Shown here one piece after another: positions 61,134 through 64,000 of a stretch of 64,000 nt of DNA. Every line of letters begins with the position of its first letter. Position 1 is the first letter of the stretch. This stretch comes from Zoogloea sp. GTDB taxonomy: Bacteria; Pseudomonadota; Gammaproteobacteria; Burkholderiales; Rhodocyclaceae. Where the stretch lies: contig NZ_JAKLLN010000003.1 in assembly GCF_023150065.1 (NCBI RefSeq), positions 114,142 to 178,141 of the forward strand. Direction: 5' to 3'. A program made the translations under genes and the position numbers. Below the pieces are notes generated by a model. It searched no databases, was not told where the DNA came from, and saw nothing but the letters and a program-made list of their open reading frames with translations.

Positions 61134-61460
61134 ATGGCAAAACCACCCCGCATCTGGGTCAGCAACGCCAAACCCGCAAGGGGCGAGATCGTGCGCGTGC
61201 GGGCCCAGATCGAGCACCAGATGGAAAGCGGCCTGCGCAGCGATGAGGCAGGCAGGTTGCGGCCACGCAACATCGTCAAAAGGTTCGAAGCCCGGCTCGG
61301 GCAGAACCTGCTGTTCACCTGGGAACCGGGGATCAGCATCGCCCAGAACCCCTACATCGAATTCACCTTCGCCGCCCGGGAGAGCGGCGAGCTGGTGATG
61401 GTGTGGACCGACGAGAAGGACCCGCCCCTCGAAGCACGCAAGACCATCACCCTGTCCTGA
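61134..61460 (+). CDS. soxZ: SoxZ subunit of the SoxYZ carrier
   Basis: A 108-residue protein matching SoxZ (PRIWVSNAKPARGEIVRVRAQIEHQMESGLRSDEAGRLRPRNIVKRFEARLGQ, ending IEFTFAARESGELVMVWTDEK). GGAGGT at 61121-61126 is a strong ribosome-binding site, 13 bases after the soxY stop. SoxZ has no signal peptide and is exported with SoxY. SoxXA, SoxB and SoxCD are absent from the window. It ends the sulfur cluster. Confidence 0.93.
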   Translation: MAKPPRIWVSNAKPARGEIVRVRAQIEHQMESGLRSDEAGRLRPRNIVKRFEARLGQNLLFTWEPGISIAQNPYIEFTFAARESGELVMVWTDEKDPPLEARKTITLS

Positions 61461-61526
61461 AACCGGGCGGTGGGCGGATGCCGCCTGACGCACCGGCCCC
61501 GGCTACGCGAAGCAGGCCTTGACCCG

Positions 61527-61568
61527 ATTCAGTCAATCGACTAACTTAAGTCAGTCGATTGACTGAAT
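61527..61568. promoter_or_regulatory. 42-base palindromic operator upstream of tetR
   Basis: Two 16-base arms (61527-61542 and 61553-61568) are perfect reverse complements around a 10-base spacer containing ACTTAAGT, itself palindromic. Only one pair (61543/61552) fails. Each arm contains its own small inverted repeat, AGTC-AATC-GACT and AGTC-GATT-GACT, suggesting two dimers bind. It ends 28 bases before the tetR ATG. Confidence 0.7.
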
Positions 61569-61596
61569 CCGCCTCCCATGGCGGAGCAAGGCCTCC

Positions 61597-62301
61597 ATGA
61601 GCGTTCCTCCCCCGCCCAGCCACACCCCCACCCGCAGCGACGGCACGCTGGCGCGGCAGCGCCTGCTCGAAGCGGCGCTGCAGCTGTTTGCCGACAAGGG
61701 CTACCAGAAGACCTCCACCCGCGAGATCGCCGATGCGGCGGGGGTTAACCTGGGCTCCATCAGCTATTACTTCGGCGACAAACCCGGCCTGTACCGGGCG
61801 GTGTTCTGCGAGTCCTTCTGCGACGCCACCGCCACACCCGACATCCTGCAGGCGCGGGACTGCCTGCCCGACCCCACCGCCGCGCTCGACCCGGACGCCG
61901 CGCTGGCAGGCTTCTTCTTCAACTTCCTGCATCCCCTCAAGCAGGGGGCGCTGATCCGCCTGGTGATGCGCCTGCACTTCCGCGAGCTGGTGGAGCCCAG
62001 CGGGGTGATGGGCACCGAGATGGACGACGACCTGGCCGATCTCTTCCGCAACATGAGCCAGCTGATCAGCCGCCACCTCGGCCTGGCCAGCCCCGACACC
62101 GACACCCTGCGCCTGACCCACGCCGTGCTCGGCATGGCCATGCACTTCTTCGTCGCCCAGGACCTGGTGGACCAGGTCAGCCCCGAACTGGTCGCCAAAC
62201 CCGAATCCATCGATGCCCTGGCCGAACGCCTGGCCGCCTGGGCGGCCGGGATGATCGACGCCGAAGCACGCCGCCGCCACACTTCCGGAGGCCCCGCCTG
62301 A
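61597..62301 (+). CDS. TetR-family regulator (CecR-like C-domain)
   Basis: A 234-residue regulator: helix-turn-helix (ARQRLLEAALQLFADKGYQKTSTREIADAAGVNLGSISYYFGDKPGLYRAVF), then an all-helical ligand domain of the CecR/DUF1956 type (LIRLVMRLHFRELVEPSGVMGTEMDDDLADLFRNMSQLI). It sits downstream of a 42-base palindrome and directly upstream of an RND efflux operon, overlapping its first gene by one base. It is therefore most likely a repressor of the efflux operon and of itself. Confidence 0.9.
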   Translation: MSVPPPPSHTPTRSDGTLARQRLLEAALQLFADKGYQKTSTREIADAAGVNLGSISYYFGDKPGLYRAVFCESFCDATATPDILQARDCLPDPTAALDPDAALAGFFFNFLHPLKQGALIRLVMRLHFRELVEPSGVMGTEMDDDLADLFRNMSQLISRHLGLASPDTDTLRLTHAVLGMAMHFFVAQDLVDQVSPELVAKPESIDALAERLAAWAAGMIDAEARRRHTSGGPA

Positions 62302-63746
62302 TGCGCCACCTTTACCTTCTCGGCCTGCTCCTGGCCCTGCCCGCCTGCTCCCTGCTGCCCCGGGTCGGCCCCGACTATCAGCCCGCCCCCCTGGCCGCCC
62401 CCGCCGGCTGGCACGCGCCCCTGCCCCACAACGGCCAGCTCGGCACCCTCAACGACTGGTGGCGCCAGCTCGACGACCCCGCGTTGTCCAGCCTGATCGA
62501 CGCCGCCCAGCGGCACAGCGCCACCCTGGCCCAGGCCCGCGCCCGCATCGCCGAGGCCCGCTCCGACGCCGTGCGCGCCGGCGTGGCCGGCATGCCCACC
62601 CTCGACGGCAGCCTGGCCGCCAAGCGCGCCGCCTTCACCTTCGGCGCCCCCACCACCTTCCAGACCACCCGCCAGGCCTCGGTGATGGCCAACTGGGAGA
62701 TCGATCTGTTCGGCGGCATCGCCCGCGACCAGGAGGGCGCCGACGCCCGCCTGGCGGCCACCACGGCGCGCTGGCACGAAGCCCGGGTGTCGGTGGCGGC
62801 CGAAACTGCCAACGCCTACCTGCAGCTGCGCTTCCAGGAGCGCCGGGTGGCCCAGGCCGAGGCCGACGCCGCCTCCCGGGCCGAGACCGCGCGCCTGATC
62901 GACACCCTGGGCCGCGCCGGCCTGAGCGCCCCGGCCCAGGTCGCCCTGGCCGCCGCCAGCGCCGCCGACGGCGCCGCCGCGCTCACCGAACTGCGCTCGG
63001 TGCGGGATCAGCAGATCAAGGCCCTGGTAGCCCTTACCGGCCTCGACGAGCCCGCCCTGCGCGCCCAGCTGAAGAGCGCCGACGGCCGCTTTCCGCGCCC
63101 GGCCGCCTTCGCCATCGAGGCCCTGCCCGCCCAGGTGCTCGGCCAGCGCCCCGACGTGGCCGCCGCCGAGCGCGATCTGGCCGCCGCCAGCGCCGCCATC
63201 GGTACCGCCCAGGCCGCCCGCTACCCGCGCCTGAGCCTCAGCGGCTTCATCACCCCCCTGCGCCTCAACACCAACGGCGACCGCATGTCGGCCACCACCT
63301 GGTCCATCGGCCCGACCCTGTCCATGCCCCTGCTGGATGGCGGCCGCATCGGCGCCCGGGTCGAGGCCGCCGAAGCCGCCTATGTCGCCGCCGAGAGCAG
63401 CTACCGCCAGAAGGTCCGGGACGCCGTGGCCGAGGTGGAACAGGCCCTGGTACGCCTGGACGCCGCCACCGCCCGCGAGGCCGACGTGCGCCGCGCCGCC
63501 CGGGACTACCGGGCCGCCTTCACCGCCACCGAGGCCCGTCAGCGCGCCGGCTTCGCCAGCCTGATGGAGCTGGAGGATGCCCGCCGCACCCAGCTCGCCG
63601 CCGACACCACCCTGGCCGGCTGGGAACAGGAGCGCGTCGCCGCCTGGGTAGCCCTGTACCGGGCCGTCGGCGGTGGCTGGACGACCTCCGCCCCCACCTC
63701 TCCCTCCTCTTCCCCCCAAGCCGCCCTCTCCGGAGACGCCCGATGA
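62301..63746 (+). CDS. RND efflux outer-membrane factor (NodT/OprM type)
   Basis: A 481-residue lipoprotein outer-membrane channel: lipobox LLLALPACSLLPRVGPDY with Cys16, then two copies of the OEP repeat (HSATLAQARARIAEARSDAVRAGVAGMPTLDGSL and AAERDLAAASAAIGTAQAARYPRLSLSGFI). The gene's start overlaps tetR by one base and its end overlaps the adaptor gene (ATGA). It forms the trans-periplasmic exit duct with the adaptor and an RND pump expected beyond the window. Confidence 0.92.
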   Translation: MRHLYLLGLLLALPACSLLPRVGPDYQPAPLAAPAGWHAPLPHNGQLGTLNDWWRQLDDPALSSLIDAAQRHSATLAQARARIAEARSDAVRAGVAGMPTLDGSLAAKRAAFTFGAPTTFQTTRQASVMANWEIDLFGGIARDQEGADARLAATTARWHEARVSVAAETANAYLQLRFQERRVAQAEADAASRAETARLIDTLGRAGLSAPAQVALAAASAADGAAALTELRSVRDQQIKALVALTGLDEPALRAQLKSADGRFPRPAAFAIEALPAQVLGQRPDVAAAERDLAAASAAIGTAQAARYPRLSLSGFITPLRLNTNGDRMSATTWSIGPTLSMPLLDGGRIGARVEAAEAAYVAAESSYRQKVRDAVAEVEQALVRLDAATAREADVRRAARDYRAAFTATEARQRAGFASLMELEDARRTQLAADTTLAGWEQERVAAWVALYRAVGGGWTTSAPTSPSSSPQAALSGDAR

Positions 63747-64000
63747 TCGCCGCCCGCCGCACCCTCCTCGCCCTCGCCGGCCTCACCTGCCTGGCCGCCT
63801 GCTCCTCCGGCGAGGACGCCCCTGCCACCCCGGCGGCAGCGACCGCCAGCCCGGCCAAACCGGCCCTGACGGTCACCATCGCCACCCCCGAGAGCCGCGA
63901 CCTGGAGCGCCGGCTGGCTGCCAACGGCAGCATCGCCGCCTGGCAGGAAGCCTCCCTCGGCGCTGAATCCGGCGGCCTGCGCCTGATCGACGTGAAGGTG
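63743..64000 (+). CDS. RND efflux periplasmic adaptor (3' end outside window)
   Basis: The first 86 codons of an HlyD/AcrA-type membrane fusion protein. It has a lipoprotein signal (LLALAGLTCLAACSSG, Cys at about residue 20), an Ala/Pro-rich linker, and the start of the barrel domain (LTVTIATPESRDLERRLAANGSIAAWQEASLGAESGGLRLIDVKV). Its start overlaps the preceding channel gene. An inner-membrane pump gene probably follows beyond the edge. Confidence 0.85.
   Translation, partial: MIAARRTLLALAGLTCLAACSSGEDAPATPAAATASPAKPALTVTIATPESRDLERRLAANGSIAAWQEASLGAESGGLRLIDVKV

Noticed and set aside
61461-61596. Intrinsic terminator made by the long palindrome before tetR
   Set aside because: The arms are long and symmetrical without a T run, and the site is placed directly before a TetR gene, so an operator is more likely.
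1-64000. tRNA, rRNA, CRISPR arrays, insertion sequences and prophage genes
   Set aside because: No cloverleaf, repeat-spacer array, transposase or integrase motif was seen in reading the window; short RNAs without strong motifs could still be missed.

Overview
The window is a very GC-rich chromosomal segment (roughly 70% GC by eye) with tightly packed, mostly short operons, many of them joined by ATGA stop/start overlaps. The gene set is that of a denitrifying, probably sulfur-oxidising betaproteobacterium: heme d1 genes nirCF(DL)GH, norD, an NsrR regulator, a SoxYZ/flavocytochrome c module, 3-hydroxybutyrate dehydrogenase, and many c-di-GMP and two-component proteins. A member of the Rhodocyclales is the best guess. 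That is inferred from gene content, not from a marker gene. I saw no rRNA, tRNA, CRISPR array, insertion sequence, phage gene or integrase.

Layout. 1-3.1 kb: 3' part of an MscS-type channel, a small unknown protein, a DMT-family transporter and ruvC. 3.1-4.6 kb: nsrR divergent from a class II aldolase-like gene and a small membrane protein, with two NsrR-like sites between. 4.6-7.5 kb: a GNAT acetyltransferase, a Spy/CpxP-like periplasmic protein, and a half-size substrate-binding protein paired with a porin. 7.9-11.5 kb: a P-type cation ATPase coupled to a double-domain universal stress protein. 11.6-21 kb: a MASE1-CHASE hybrid kinase, lutABC for L-lactate oxidation, and an HD-GYP phosphodiesterase coupled to a PAS hybrid kinase. 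21-26.3 kb: a His-rich secreted protein, ROK kinase, rarD, a DUF1840 protein, a SprT-like protein, and a cysteine hydrolase divergent from a LysR regulator. 26.4-29.8 kb: a degenerate EAL protein, norD and bdhA. 30-36.9 kb: two paralogous unknown proteins (one behind a perfect LexA-type box), cupins, a MASE2-GGDEF cyclase, trmA, a hydrolase, a CheZ-like protein and a PhnA-like protein.

37-42.4 kb: an ABC-F ATPase converges on nirC-nirF-nirDL-nirG-nirH, which has an FNR/DNR-type box about 42 bases upstream of a plausible start site. 42.5-46.7 kb: a MarR regulator with two operator-like repeats divergent from an aminotransferase, then an opposite-strand group encoding a pepsin-like secreted protein, a 78-residue membrane-anchored protein and a DUF4062/TIR-like protein. 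46.8-56.5 kb: a same-strand run of TonB-dependent receptor, YfiR, CHASE8-type hybrid kinase, REC-REC-PAS-PAS-GGDEF-EAL protein and pdxH. 56.6-61.5 kb: cytochrome c, FccB, YeeE/YedE permease, a second FccB-like flavoprotein, SoxY and SoxZ. 61.5-64 kb: a 42-base palindrome in front of tetR, an RND outer-membrane factor and the start of a periplasmic adaptor.

The most interesting points are the YfiR/CHASE8-kinase/receptor set, the DUF4062-like plus pepsin-like group, the CheZ-like protein carrying the D-x3-Q signature, the LexA-type box in front of an uncharacterised family, and the sulfur module with two different FccB-type flavoproteins.
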